Below are positions 44,077 through 53,369 of a stretch of 64,000 nt of DNA, piece after piece (the first letter of the stretch is position 1; every line of letters begins with the position of its first letter). Both the position numbers and the translations under genes were made by a program. The stretch lies in contig CALUPU010000009.1 in the NCBI GenBank assembly GCA_944322725.1, positions 1 to 64,000 of the forward strand, read 5' to 3'. The notes below the pieces were generated by a model. The model did not search any database. It saw only the letters and a list, made by a program, of their open reading frames with translations, and was not told where the DNA came from. The DNA comes from Candidatus Gastranaerophilales bacterium (GTDB lineage Bacteria > Cyanobacteriota > Vampirovibrionia > Gastranaerophilales > Gastranaerophilaceae).

Positions 44077-44122
44077 TTTATTGAGGAATTAAGTCTTTTA
44101 GTTTACGAGTTGGAATGTGAAA

Positions 44123-46897
44123 ATGAAAAATTTATTAAAATTATTATCTGTCAGCACAGTTATAGCAGCAGCTTTTATAGGACTTGTTTTAACAGTTTAT
44201 CTCAAAGTCATTCCGTATGCTGTTTCTAGCCCAAATGTCATAAACTATGTAAGCGGATTTGTAAAAGAATCAACCGGTGCAGATCTGAAAATTGTTAAGC
44301 CGGTACTGACAACAAAGCTGTCAGGCGATATTCTCTTTGCAATGGAAGAGTTGTCTTTAACTAAAGACAAAAAAGAAATACTTTCAATGAAAAAACTGGA
44401 TACACAGGTGTCTTTTGAACAGATTTTAAAACACAGAATTATATTAAAGAAACTCGGACTTGATTACCTGTTTGCTGATATAAACGGACTCACTGCCTTG
44501 TCAGGTGAACCGCAGCAAAAAGAGCCTCAAAAATCAGACTGGACTGTTGAATGGATAAACTCTTTGTTAAGCTTGAAAAAATGCAAAATCGTATACAGCC
44601 TTGATAAAGATACACTCATAAATATAAACGGTAATGATATGGAGATAACAAGTGAAAGAGAGCCAAAATTCGTTCGATTTAACATTACTGCAGATATTAT
44701 TAAAGGCAAAGAAAAAATTAAATTCGCAATCAAAAACAGAGATGATGTTTTCATAAAAGACCGTAAGCTGGTATTAGACAAAGCTATTTTGGCTGTTAAT
44801 AATTCTAAAGTATTCATAGATGCTTTTGCTGACCAGCAAAATAATTTTGATTTAAAAGTTTATTCAAATAACTTTGATGTAAAAAATGTTGTTGAACTGC
44901 TCAACACAAACCTGGTGATACCGAACGGCGCAGAAATGCTCGCTTTCTTTAAAGATATTAAAGGAAACTTTGATTTCAAAATTAATATGACGAACAAAGG
45001 CATTAACGGTGATGTAAAGCTGAAACAATCTTCACTTAAAATCATACCGGTTAACAACCTTCCTGTTTATGTCAGCAGCGGAAATATTAAAATATCAAAT
45101 ACACAGATTAAATTGAATGACTTCAAAGGCTGGTACGGATCTTCACAAAAAAACCGTGTTCAGCTTGCAGGAACAATAGATGACTACACAAAATCCGTTG
45201 ACACAAATATAGAAATCTCAGGTGTTGCAACAAACGATTTGACAAAAAATTATATATCGCCGCTTGTCGGATGCCCGCTCACTCTTACTGGTGATTCCGG
45301 CACAAAGATGATTGTTAAATCAAAATATAACAAGATAGATTTGTCTGTTATGGGGAAAATTGCAAAAGGATACGATATTCTAGTAGACGGTGCTTCTTTA
45401 AGTCCTGTTAATTATGACAGGGCGTATGTCGCAGACATGCATCTGGATGGAAATCTGTTGAACATTAAATCCATAAGATACTTTATTGCCAAAGAAATAA
45501 ATAAAGAAACCAGAAATATTAAACCGATTCTGACAATAGACGGCAACATGGATATTGTTACGCAGGAATTAAAAGACATTGGTTTTAATATTCCGAAGCC
45601 GCTTCCAAGCGAATTTTTAAATGTTTTAATCGGGCAGAAAGTATTTAAAAAAGGTACAATTGCAGGAAACATGCATGTTATTTTCCGCAATAACATACCC
45701 AAAATGAAAGGCACGCTTGAAATGAATCAGGTAAGAGTTCCGTCACAAAGACTCTCTGTAAAAGCTGCTAAATTAACAACAGACAAAGACTTGATTAAAA
45801 TAAACGCTAACGGCAGATTTAAAAGATCTGACTATGACTTTAAAGGCTACATAAAAAATGAACTTATTTTTCCTGTTGTCATAAAGGATATAAATCTTAC
45901 AGTAGATAATATAGATATTGACAGAATATTGACCTCTATGAATCAGCAAAATACTCAAGAGGTTAAACAAAATTCACAGAGTATAGAAACATTAGTCAGC
46001 GCTGAATCAAATAGTGAAAGCGATGATTCCTACACATTTGACACAGGTCTTTTGATTGTTGAAAGATGTATTCTGCACATTGTCAAAGGTTTTTATAAAG
46101 ACATTAACTTCGGTAATCTTTATGCAAACCTTACCCTTGATAAGAATGGTTTATTACAGATAAAGTCCAACAAATTTGATTTTGCGGAAGGTATTTCAAC
46201 TCTTAAAATACTTTGTGACTTAAAAAAACATGATTACTATATAAGACTGGGTGTAAAAGACATAAACAGCGACCTTATTGCATCTACCCTGCTTGCATTG
46301 CCCAAAGAAATCACAGGTAAAGCAATGGGACTGATTGAACTAAACACTGATGATTCACTAAAAATGAATGGAAGAATAAGATTCAATATACAAGACGGTA
46401 CAATCCAAAAAGTAGGTCTTGTGCAGTATGCGCTCAACTTTGCAGCATTATTCAGAAACCCGATGGCAATGTTAAGCCCATCTACAATTATTGATCTTGT
46501 AAATGTTCCTGAAGGCAAATTTAAGAAAATCAACGGCGACCTTGTTATGAAGGACAATGTGGTAGAAAAGATTATGATAAAATCCTCCGCTCCTCAACTG
46601 AGTTCCTTTATCATCGGAAGATATGATCTTGAAACAAAAGATGCATCATTAAGAATTTACACAAAATTCAGCAGCAAAAACAAAGGATTTGCAGGATTTT
46701 TGAGAAATATTTCCTTAAACAGCCTTGCAAACAGAATGCCTCTAAGCAGTGAAAGCGAAGCAAACTACTATGCAATGGAACTTGCTCAGCTTCCGCCTTT
46801 AGAAGCTGATGAAAAAGACTGTCAGGTGTTTTTAACCAAAGTTGACGGGGATGTGGAACATTTCAACTTCCTGTCATCATTAAAGAAAATCAAATAA
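44123..46897 (+). CDS. AsmA/TamB-like envelope protein
   Basis: A protein of ~924 residues. One N-terminal membrane helix (LLSVSTVIAAAFIGLVLTVYL) is followed by a long beta-rich periplasmic body. The opening (YVSGFVKESTGADLKI, then a short beta series) and the C-terminal region (GRIRFNIQDGTIQKVGLVQY, VPEGKFKKINGDLVMKDNVV) match the AsmA-like proteins that form hydrophobic grooves for phospholipid transfer between the two membranes. The ATG at 44123 is preferred to the GTG two codons earlier because of spacing to GGA. This supports a diderm envelope. A terminator lies just after. Confidence 0.82.
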   Translation: MKNLLKLLSVSTVIAAAFIGLVLTVYLKVIPYAVSSPNVINYVSGFVKESTGADLKIVKPVLTTKLSGDILFAMEELSLTKDKKEILSMKKLDTQVSFEQILKHRIILKKLGLDYLFADINGLTALSGEPQQKEPQKSDWTVEWINSLLSLKKCKIVYSLDKDTLININGNDMEITSEREPKFVRFNITADIIKGKEKIKFAIKNRDDVFIKDRKLVLDKAILAVNNSKVFIDAFADQQNNFDLKVYSNNFDVKNVVELLNTNLVIPNGAEMLAFFKDIKGNFDFKINMTNKGINGDVKLKQSSLKIIPVNNLPVYVSSGNIKISNTQIKLNDFKGWYGSSQKNRVQLAGTIDDYTKSVDTNIEISGVATNDLTKNYISPLVGCPLTLTGDSGTKMIVKSKYNKIDLSVMGKIAKGYDILVDGASLSPVNYDRAYVADMHLDGNLLNIKSIRYFIAKEINKETRNIKPILTIDGNMDIVTQELKDIGFNIPKPLPSEFLNVLIGQKVFKKGTIAGNMHVIFRNNIPKMKGTLEMNQVRVPSQRLSVKAAKLTTDKDLIKINANGRFKRSDYDFKGYIKNELIFPVVIKDINLTVDNIDIDRILTSMNQQNTQEVKQNSQSIETLVSAESNSESDDSYTFDTGLLIVERCILHIVKGFYKDINFGNLYANLTLDKNGLLQIKSNKFDFAEGISTLKILCDLKKHDYYIRLGVKDINSDLIASTLLALPKEITGKAMGLIELNTDDSLKMNGRIRFNIQDGTIQKVGLVQYALNFAALFRNPMAMLSPSTIIDLVNVPEGKFKKINGDLVMKDNVVEKIMIKSSAPQLSSFIIGRYDLETKDASLRIYTKFSSKNKGFAGFLRNISLNSLANRMPLSSESEANYYAMELAQLPPLEADEKDCQVFLTKVDGDVEHFNFLSSLKKIK

Positions 46898-46902
46898 AAA
46901 AC

Positions 46903-46935
46903 AAAAGGCTGTTTCAGGGATAAACAGCCTTTTTT
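46903..46935 (+). terminator. Rho-independent terminator
   Basis: The stem AAAAGGCTGTTT / AAACAGCCTTTT with a seven-base loop and a T-run lies 5 bases after the AsmA-like gene. Confidence 0.88.
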
Positions 46936-47055
46936 AGAGCGTAACTACAACTGCATTGCAGTTATAATCACTGCTCAGCTTGGTTCGGTCTTCCAACATT
47001 ATAATTATATTAACAATTACAAAAAATAGTATGACCCCGCAGAGTCATTTAATTA

Positions 47056-47715
47056 TTAAACAAGATTTTCTTTTATGGCTAAAATAGCAGCCTGGGTTCT
47101 GTCTTCTACACACAGTTTTTGGAGAATATTTTTAAGATGATTTTTGACTGTATGAATAGACAAAACGAGTTCCTCCGCAATATCTTTGTTAGATTTTCCT
47201 GCTGCGACAAGTTTCAAAATCTCTGCTTCTCTTGCTGTCAAATCAAAATTATGAGAAGCTTCTTGAGCAGTATTTGTTTCAGAATTAATCACAACTCCGG
47301 TTTTAAGTACCTGAAGGATAAAACTTGCAATGGAAGGGTCTATCCATATTGCACCGTTTAATACGGAATTTATTACGTTTACAAGTTCTTCCGGTTTAAT
47401 ATTTTTCAGGCAGTAGGCATTTGCTCCGGAATTAAATGAAGAAAATACATGTTCTTTTTCATTGAAAGAAGTCAGCATTATTATTTTTATCTGAGGAGCA
47501 ATCTCTTTTATCTGTCTTGATGCTTCGATACCGTTCATAACAGGCATAGATATATCCATAAGAATAACATCCGGTATATTTCCGTTTTTAATAAAATTCA
47601 AAGCGGCAAGTCCGTTGTCTGACTCAAAAATCTCAACATCTTTTATAAGAGATTTTAGTCCGTATGCTGTTGTTTTTCTGGTATGCTGGTAGTCTTCAAC
47701 CAATAGTATTTTCAT
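47056..47715 (-). CDS. NarL/FixJ-family response regulator
   Basis: A 219-residue transcription regulator. The receiver domain has the acidic pair at D8, the phospho-acceptor D54 in ILMDISMPVMNG, Thr/Ser in IIMLTSFNE and the Lys in CLKNIKPEEL. The LuxR-type HTH at ~150-215 is visible as LTAREAEILKLVAAGKSNKDIAEELVL read in two parts, with SIHTVKNHLKNILQKL as the recognition part. It lies 19 bases after the histidine kinase gene and is its evident partner. Confidence 0.93.
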   Translation of the reverse strand: MKILLVEDYQHTRKTTAYGLKSLIKDVEIFESDNGLAALNFIKNGNIPDVILMDISMPVMNGIEASRQIKEIAPQIKIIMLTSFNEKEHVFSSFNSGANAYCLKNIKPEELVNVINSVLNGAIWIDPSIASFILQVLKTGVVINSETNTAQEASHNFDLTAREAEILKLVAAGKSNKDIAEELVLSIHTVKNHLKNILQKLCVEDRTQAAILAIKENLV

Positions 47716-47734
47716 TTTGATAATCCTTTTGTGT

Positions 47735-49315
47735 TTAAATTAAAGGAAGTTTTATTGTAAACCTCGTAAATTTATTGAGTTCACTTTCCACAGAAATCTC
47801 ACCGCCGTGCATTTCTATAATATGCCGGCATACACTGAGCCCAAAACCTGCTCCGAGTTTCCGTTCAAGACTCTTGCCCGAATAATATCTTTCAAAAATA
47901 ACCTCAATATCCTCGTGGGCAATGCCGTTCCCGTTGTCTTCTATATCTATATATACAGCATTGCCTTTATAAGATGCATTTACTTTAACATAATTGCCTT
48001 CGTTTGCATTCTCTACAGCGTTAGACAACAGATTTATAAAAACTCTGGAAAGCTGGAATCTGTCTGCAGGAATAGTAGTTCCGCCCTTATATATATCATT
48101 GACAAACTCTATCTTTTTCTCATTAAAAAGAGGTCTGAGTTTTTCCGCACAGTCTTCGACAGTATCATACAAATCAACGGATTCTTTATTGAGAGTCAAT
48201 TTAGCAGAATCAAAACTGTATGACTCAAGTATGAGGTTAACCATTTTGAGCAGATGTTCATTATTTTTTGCAAGGCTTTCCGCAAGTTCATACTCGTTTT
48301 GCAGCCCGATTTCTTTAAATTTATCTGATATAAATCTTAATGACTGCTCCTGAGAAACAAGAGGCGTCCTTAAATCATGAGTCAGATTCGAAATAAAGCT
48401 TTCTCTCAGTTTTTCTTTGGTTTCAAGATTTTGAGCCATGTCATTAAAACTGTTGTATAAGTTTCTGACAAGTTCTATTTTGGAATCAGAATCAAGACGG
48501 AAAGAAAAATTACCTCTTTTTATCTGTCTTGCACCTTTAGACAATGCCATCACCGGAAGCACAAAAACCTTATTTATTATTATCCCTATAACAAAACTAG
48601 ATATTATTCCGACAAGCAGTATTGTCAAGCCTGTAAGAATGTTGTCAAGCTTTCCTTTAGAGGGTTTATTCGAAAACGATATTGTTATTCTCGCCGCTTC
48701 CTCATTATTCACACCTGTTATTTTTAAAACTTTTTGAGCAGATATCCCGGGAGTAAGCCTGAAAACCTTATCTGCTATCCGTAAGAATCTGTCGTTTTTT
48801 GGTACAGGTACCGGATCCATATAATATCTGTGCATTACAGGATTTTCATCCGTCCCGTATGTTATTTCTATATTATAGGGTCCTGGCGGGCGAAGCTGAT
48901 TAATATCAACCTTTTTAGAAATTTTAAGATTTTGTTTTATACGTTCATACGGCAAAACCGTTACAGAGTATAATTCAGCATTTTTTTGCTCATAATAGGA
49001 GGAAAGTATTTCAGGATTATTTTGAGAATATGCACTAAACTCAACGCTGTAATCTTTTAAGACATCTTTTACAGAATGAGAGTCAGATTTAATGCCGCCG
49101 TTAAAGTATAGCTTTTTTAAAACATCACCCTCCTGTACCTTTAAGTTGTTTCGAATAGCGTGTTCAAGCTTTGTGGAGGCATTATTCAAACCATACTTGA
49201 GCATTGCAATATGGAACTTATTCATCTGTGTATTATTCCACGCAAACATAAGCGCAAGCGGTAAAATTGCCGTAATTAAAAATACTATGAAGAAATACTT
49301 TGCAAATTTAAACAT
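47735..49315 (-). CDS. Membrane sensor histidine kinase with HAMP domain
   Basis: A 526-residue kinase: a first membrane helix (~7-25), an extracytoplasmic sensing region (~30-225), a second helix (~228-250, ILTGLTILLVGIISSFVIGI), a HAMP linker (VLPVMALSKGARQIKRGNF), HisKA with the phospho-His H313 in NLTHDLRTP, and HATPase_c with LLSNAVENA and DNGNGIAHEDIE and the G-boxes GAGFGLSVCRHI. It precedes its response regulator on the same strand. The signal is unknown; the sensing region shows no domain I can name. Confidence 0.92.
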   Translation of the reverse strand: MFKFAKYFFIVFLITAILPLALMFAWNNTQMNKFHIAMLKYGLNNASTKLEHAIRNNLKVQEGDVLKKLYFNGGIKSDSHSVKDVLKDYSVEFSAYSQNNPEILSSYYEQKNAELYSVTVLPYERIKQNLKISKKVDINQLRPPGPYNIEITYGTDENPVMHRYYMDPVPVPKNDRFLRIADKVFRLTPGISAQKVLKITGVNNEEAARITISFSNKPSKGKLDNILTGLTILLVGIISSFVIGIIINKVFVLPVMALSKGARQIKRGNFSFRLDSDSKIELVRNLYNSFNDMAQNLETKEKLRESFISNLTHDLRTPLVSQEQSLRFISDKFKEIGLQNEYELAESLAKNNEHLLKMVNLILESYSFDSAKLTLNKESVDLYDTVEDCAEKLRPLFNEKKIEFVNDIYKGGTTIPADRFQLSRVFINLLSNAVENANEGNYVKVNASYKGNAVYIDIEDNGNGIAHEDIEVIFERYYSGKSLERKLGAGFGLSVCRHIIEMHGGEISVESELNKFTRFTIKLPLI

Positions 49316-49385
49316 ATCTTAATCCGACAATATCATACCATCTGTATAAGCGGATTAAAATAACTCCTGGGAGTCAGTTGTTTTT

Positions 49386-51240
49386 CTATTCAAAATTGTT
49401 CGGATATATTGTAATTTTATCTACACCGTATCCGTATACGGACATTCTTTTTGCAACCTGAATATCTCTTAGCGGGTTATTTTCTTCGGGATTCAATATA
49501 TACAAAAGGTCTTCGTAATCAGCACTGTTGCTATTTTTAACATCTTCGTTCACCCATTCGATAATCTCGTTCAGATATTGTTTATACAGACTTTTTAATG
49601 GTATAAGATTCAATTTTTTTCTGGCAGAGATTGATATTGTCTCCCCTTTACCTGTAGGGCTGTATGTTCTTTCGTCTGTAGGGAATTTCTTAGCCATTGA
49701 GAACAACTCGATATTATCGCACAGGGTTTCAAATTCCATCGAATAAACTGCTCCATTTCTTTTACTCTTTGATTTTTATCACGCATAATCTGCTTTTTAA
49801 GTTCTTCAAAAGTACCGTGAGAAATGGCATCGTTGATTTTTGCTTGCGAGCGGATAATATTATTACCGAGTTCTGCGGCATAATCAGGATTGTTCTGCCA
49901 GAATTCCGTCATAACCTGTGACTGGAAACGGCTGAATTCTTGAGATGAATACAACATATCTGCAGGCTTATAAATTTGATTTGCCTTAAGGTGCGCCGCC
50001 AAATCCTTTATCAGAGAAATACTGTGGTTCCACGCATCAATCATAGCAAAACGCAAAGGCTCGGAGCCGGATTTCATCTTTGAAATATAATCGGTTCTGT
50101 CAGCAGGAGACATTTCGCTCCAGTGTTGTACAAGTCTATGCATTCTTTTTATATGAAGAGAATCCTTGTCTGCTTCTGAAAGGCTTTCTTCAAAGATTTT
50201 CAGCTTATTCGCTGCCCATTTTTTAAACAAATCATCACGACCGAGTTTATCCGAATGAATTTTTGTGTGTTTTCTTTGTTTTGTTTCACAATGGTCAGAA
50301 AAACCTGCGGAATTTGAACTTTGCTCCTTTTGTTCTTTTTGCTCTGCTCTTTGCGTTTTATTAAATGCTTTTAACATTTCAAGAATATTTTCATCAGAAG
50401 CAATCATATCCAGCTTCTGTCTCATAGAAAGAGATGCCCACCAGTTTTCAATCTTTTCAACGGATTTTTTGGCATGTGCAGTTCTTTCTTTTTCATCAAG
50501 CGAATCCCAAAACGCCCTTTGTCCCTGCGATATTTTGTCACCTACCGTATCGGAATATCCGTCTCTTGTGAATCTCAGTGACTGCTGATATTCAAAATCG
50601 GGAAGTTTAATACCCAGAGCTTTTAAAGTAGAAGAATACACATATTTTGAATCGGGATTTTTGTGTTTAAAATCCGCCTTAAACTCTTCATCAAGGTCAT
50701 TTTCCAAATCCTTGTTTATCTCATCTATTGTTTTTGCCTCGAGAAAAACCTTTTTAACAAGATAAACTGTCAGATTTTCTTTATTTTTCAATACACCGGA
50801 GTCATACATCTCAAGCAGTTCTTTGTTTTCTTTTACAGAATTAATAATACCGCGCGTTGCAGACGAATTTTCCGGCTCAATAAGACCTTCAAAAATAGAT
50901 TCATCAGGAAAGAATCTTTTTATGTCCTTTACATTTTGAGCATTTTCGAGATTAATAAATGCCCTTCTTTGCGCCTGCAAAGGTGTAAGACTGTTTTATC
51001 CTCAAGTGAATCAACATACCTTCTCATTGGAGACGGCATTCTGTCTTTATTCGCATCATAAAATCTTTCCAAACCTTTATCAACACGTGCACCGAAGGAT
51101 ACAAGATGGTCATTAAATTTTGAACGAAGACCTGCATGATATAAAATCTGTGGTTGATTCGGCTGCTGCTACGTCTGTATGTTTTGCGAGGGAATAGTGT
51201 TTTGTAATTTGTATAAAGTATCAATTTTATTAATATGCAT
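49386..51240 (-). pseudogene. Broken gene of a lineage-type protein (three disruptions)
   Basis: Three pieces in different frames read as one protein. A start with a good ribosome site (AAAGGAG) is at 51240. The frame meets a TAG at 51171-51169 after 23 codons, then continues with FNDHLVSFGARVDKGLERFY and RMPSPMRRYVDSLEDKT. Near 50985 a one-base shift is needed to reach LTPLQAQRRAFINLENAQNV, whose frame runs ~455 codons with TRGIINSVKENKELLEMYDS and NLTVYLVKKVFLEAKTIDEI. Near 49745 a second shift leads into EFETLCDNIELFSMAKKFP and ends at 49386. The body is helical, without known domain, and seems related to large multi-copy families in this lineage. The insertion at tRNA-Ser lies just beyond its 5' end. 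Confidence 0.75.
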
Positions 51241-51323
51241 ACGAATACTCCTTTAGTAAGTAAAGACACAAAAATCCTGAATCTGAAAAATTGCCAAATC
51301 AACAAAGGAATATTACTTTATGT

Positions 51324-51364
51324 AAAAAAGACCCTCTCGGGTCTTAAAAATTCGGAGAAGGAGG
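51324..51364. repeat. Direct repeat of the tRNA-Ser 3' end (att-like, left)
   Basis: Forty-one bases here are identical to 53101-53141, which hold the last bases of the tRNA-Ser gene and its terminator. The remainder of a tRNA is absent here. The repeat marks one end of a 1.8-kb insertion. The hairpin GACCC-TCTC-GGGTC inside can still act as a terminator. Between 51365 and 51527 there is a further inverted repeat (CGATTTTT / AAAAATCG) and no gene. Confidence 0.85.
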
Positions 51365-51527
51365 CAGCAATGCTCGATTTTTTTCTCACTTCGTTCGAAA
51401 AATCGGCACTCTGCATCCGTCAAACTACGCACCGCTTTGCTTGTGCTTGTTTGTCGTAGCATTCTCACTGTAATTTAACATCTGGTTTGAGATTTTTTCA
51501 CACCCAATTTGAGAAATTGTAGCAACG

Positions 51528-52313
51528 TTATTTTATAAAATAAAGAATTTCACCATCATCAGGAATTAATAAATTGTCAATTTTATTGATTTCTTTTAAT
51601 TCCTTTAAATAATCCCTTGTTACAGATAAATGACTTACGGTGTCCATGTGGCTTGCAATTACTTCAGCATTTGGAGCAGCTTTTAAAACTTCTTTTACAT
51701 CCTCATCATTCATTATTATTCTTTCACCGTTCAACATTGTTGCCGCACAAGCGTTTACGATTATTACATCAGGATTAAATGTAGTTATTGCATTTTTAAC
51801 TTCTTCACACCATATTGTGTCGCCTGCAATATACAAAGTTTTTTCTTTTTCAGACTTAAAAACAACCCCCATTGTGTCATAAGGAATATTTATTGTTTCC
51901 CATATAGGTTTTACGATTTCTCTTTTACCGTGTTGACCTGTTGTTTTATATAAAGTTATTCCATCGTATTTTGTTCCTGTTTCAGCTATTATTTCAACAT
52001 TGGTGAAACCTTTTCGCTGAATGTAATTTTTATCGGTTTCAGACTGCACAAAAAGTTTTATATTTTTTTTTAAAGCCTTTTCAGCGTATTCATCCCAATG
52101 GTCGTCATGGACATGGGTAATGATAACCGCATCAACATCAACAATCTTTTCAATTTCAAACGGCAATTCAACTCTAGGTTGCCTGATATTTGAATTTATT
52201 GCACCATCAAAACCTGCCATTGATTCTTTCGGTGCAAGCCAGGGGTCAATTAAAAACTTTGTGTTGTTATATTCAACAATAAGCGTTGCATTTCTAACTT
52301 GCGTAATTTTCAT
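51528..52313 (-). CDS. UlaG-like metallo-beta-lactamase-fold hydrolase
   Basis: A 261-residue cytoplasmic MBL-fold protein with the metal motif THVHDDHWDEY, the later TGQHG, GDTIWCEE, and the His in IASHMD. The arrangement is of the UlaG/L-ascorbate-6-phosphate lactonase-like group, whose members hydrolyse lactones, phosphodiesters or similar small molecules; the substrate is not predictable. Its ATG follows AAGGAG, directly after the conserved element at 52329-52453. It is divergent from an HxlR regulator that probably controls it. Both lie inside the tRNA-Ser insertion. Confidence 0.88.
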   Translation of the reverse strand: MKITQVRNATLIVEYNNTKFLIDPWLAPKESMAGFDGAINSNIRQPRVELPFEIEKIVDVDAVIITHVHDDHWDEYAEKALKKNIKLFVQSETDKNYIQRKGFTNVEIIAETGTKYDGITLYKTTGQHGKREIVKPIWETINIPYDTMGVVFKSEKEKTLYIAGDTIWCEEVKNAITTFNPDVIIVNACAATMLNGERIIMNDEDVKEVLKAAPNAEVIASHMDTVSHLSVTRDYLKELKEINKIDNLLIPDDGEILYFIK

Positions 52314-52328
52314 AATTTACTTCTCCTT

Positions 52329-52453
52329 AACTAATCTAATGTCGTCACTGTCGCCTCGAGCTTTCGAGCCGCCATTGACTCACCTTTTCAATAAGCCACT
52401 CCCAAAATTCGTTCACGTCGTTATCACTCCTTATCACGAATTTTGCTCGGACA
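52329..52453 (-). repeat. Conserved intergenic element, copy B, in the leader of the hydrolase gene
   Basis: This is the inverted counterpart of 40473-40651. Block one is 52428-52453, block two 52380-52401 (identical over 22 bases), and block three ATTAGATTAGTT at 52340-52329, just before the hydrolase ribosome site. A hairpin around CTCGA-AAGC-TCGAG (52356-52369) takes the place of the CAATTGCTG hairpin in copy A. A 23-codon frame (52416-52345) with AAGGAG upstream starts with GTG and reads NEFWEWLIEKVSQWRLESSR; block two encodes its EWLIEKV part. Whether it is translated is unknown. Confidence 0.65.
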
Positions 52454-52485
52454 ATTTAAAGACATTTTAAATAATCATTTTCTTT

Positions 52486-52529
52486 TTGACAAGAACTCAC
52501 TTTTTTGTATAATATTTACCAAAAAGTAA
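52486..52529 (+). promoter_or_regulatory. Promoter and candidate operator of the HxlR regulator gene
   Basis: TTGACA (52486-52491), 16 bases, TATAAT (52508-52513) form a near-consensus promoter. TTAC (52516-52519) and GTAA (52526-52529) make an inverted repeat with a six-base centre at the transcription start, and CACTTTTTTG/CAAAAAGTAAG flank the -10 as a wider imperfect inverted repeat. HxlR-family proteins bind such sites. Confidence 0.65.
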
Positions 52530-52543
52530 GTATAGGGAATATT

Positions 52544-52894
52544 ATGCCAAAACAAGAAGAATATAAATGCCCGCTAGAGGCGACAATGGATATAATTGGA
52601 GGGAAATACAAAGGGGTTATTATCGGGCATTTAATCGATAAAACTTTAAGATACAACGAATTACAAAAACTTGTTTCCCATGCAACTCCTAAAATGCTTA
52701 TTCAACAGTTAAAAGAACTTGAAGCAGACGATATAGTGAAACGCAAACTCTACCCTGTTGTTCCTCCAAAAACTGAATATTCTTTAACAGAAAGAGGAAA
52801 AACTCTAATCCCTGCAATTATTGAATTGAACAAATGGGGCATGAATTATCTTAAAGAAGAAAATATACCTTGTGCATATAAAGAGAAATTGTAA
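52544..52894 (+). CDS. HxlR-family winged-helix transcription regulator
   Basis: A 116-residue protein starting MPKQEEYKCPLEATMDIIGG (ATG at 52544; the longer frame lies in the promoter). The family pattern is clear: CPLEATMDIIGGKYKGVIIG, LRYNELQKLVSHATPKML, QQLKELEADDIVKRKLYP, TEYSLTERGKTLIPAI. The N-terminal Cys is the redox- or electrophile-sensing position of YodB/HypR-type members. It is divergent from the MBL hydrolase, the usual arrangement for HxlR proteins controlling a detoxification enzyme. The locus sits within the insertion at tRNA-Ser. Confidence 0.9.
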   Translation: MPKQEEYKCPLEATMDIIGGKYKGVIIGHLIDKTLRYNELQKLVSHATPKMLIQQLKELEADDIVKRKLYPVVPPKTEYSLTERGKTLIPAIIELNKWGMNYLKEENIPCAYKEKL

Positions 52895-53100
52895 AGCATC
52901 TACCAACTTTGGATAAAAAATTACCTACTAAACGATACTGCCCAAAATTCTAAAACTGGAACGAAAATCTCAAATTAGAGAAGATTTTAAAATATACTTG
53001 AGTTTCAGCTATGGAATTTTGAAATCTCAAACTGGGTCAGTTTCTCAAATCGGACGAGAAAATACACTCACCCTCTTCTCGGGTTCTCATCCCTCCACAC

Positions 53101-53141
53101 AAAAAAGACCCTCTCGGGTCTTAAAAATTCGGAGAAGGAGG
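53101..53141. repeat. Direct repeat of the tRNA-Ser 3' end (att-like, right)
   Basis: Identical over 41 bases to 51324-51364. Here the repeat covers the 3' end of the intact tRNA-Ser gene and its rho-independent terminator (on the minus strand AAGACCC-GAGA-GGGTCTT and a T-run, 53122-53101). The insertion therefore left the tRNA functional. Bases 52895-53100 hold no gene I can support. Confidence 0.85.
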
Positions 53142-53218
53142 GATTCGAACCCTCGATGCAGGTTACCCCACATAACACCTTAGCAGGGTGCCGGTTTCAG
53201 CCACTCACCCACTTCTCC
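53130..53218 (-). tRNA. serX: tRNA-Ser (GCU)
   Basis: An 89-base cloverleaf: acceptor GGAGAAG / CTTCTCC, D arm GGT..GAGTGGCTGAA..ACC, anticodon stem GCACC / GGTGT with loop CTGCTAA (anticodon GCU, reading AGC/AGU), a long variable arm as in class II tRNAs, and T arm CGAGGGTTCGAATCCCTC. The discriminator is G, as required for serine; CCA is not encoded. The symbol is generic. Its 3' end is duplicated at 51324. Confidence 0.95.
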
Positions 53219-53369
53219 ATTTGTTAAATTTTCAAGTAATGCTATATTATCAAAAAAAACAGATTTTTACAAATATTTTCTATTTTAGCCGGGTTTCTAA
53301 CTCTTGTGACTAATATAAATACTCAAAATCTAATGTATGTTATATTTAAAGAAAAATAAGGAGATTGTT

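Noticed and set aside
51024-51305. A 93-codon minus-strand frame across the start of the broken gene
   Set aside because: The reading frame of the pseudogene, with its ribosome site at 51240 and conserved protein style, explains the region better.
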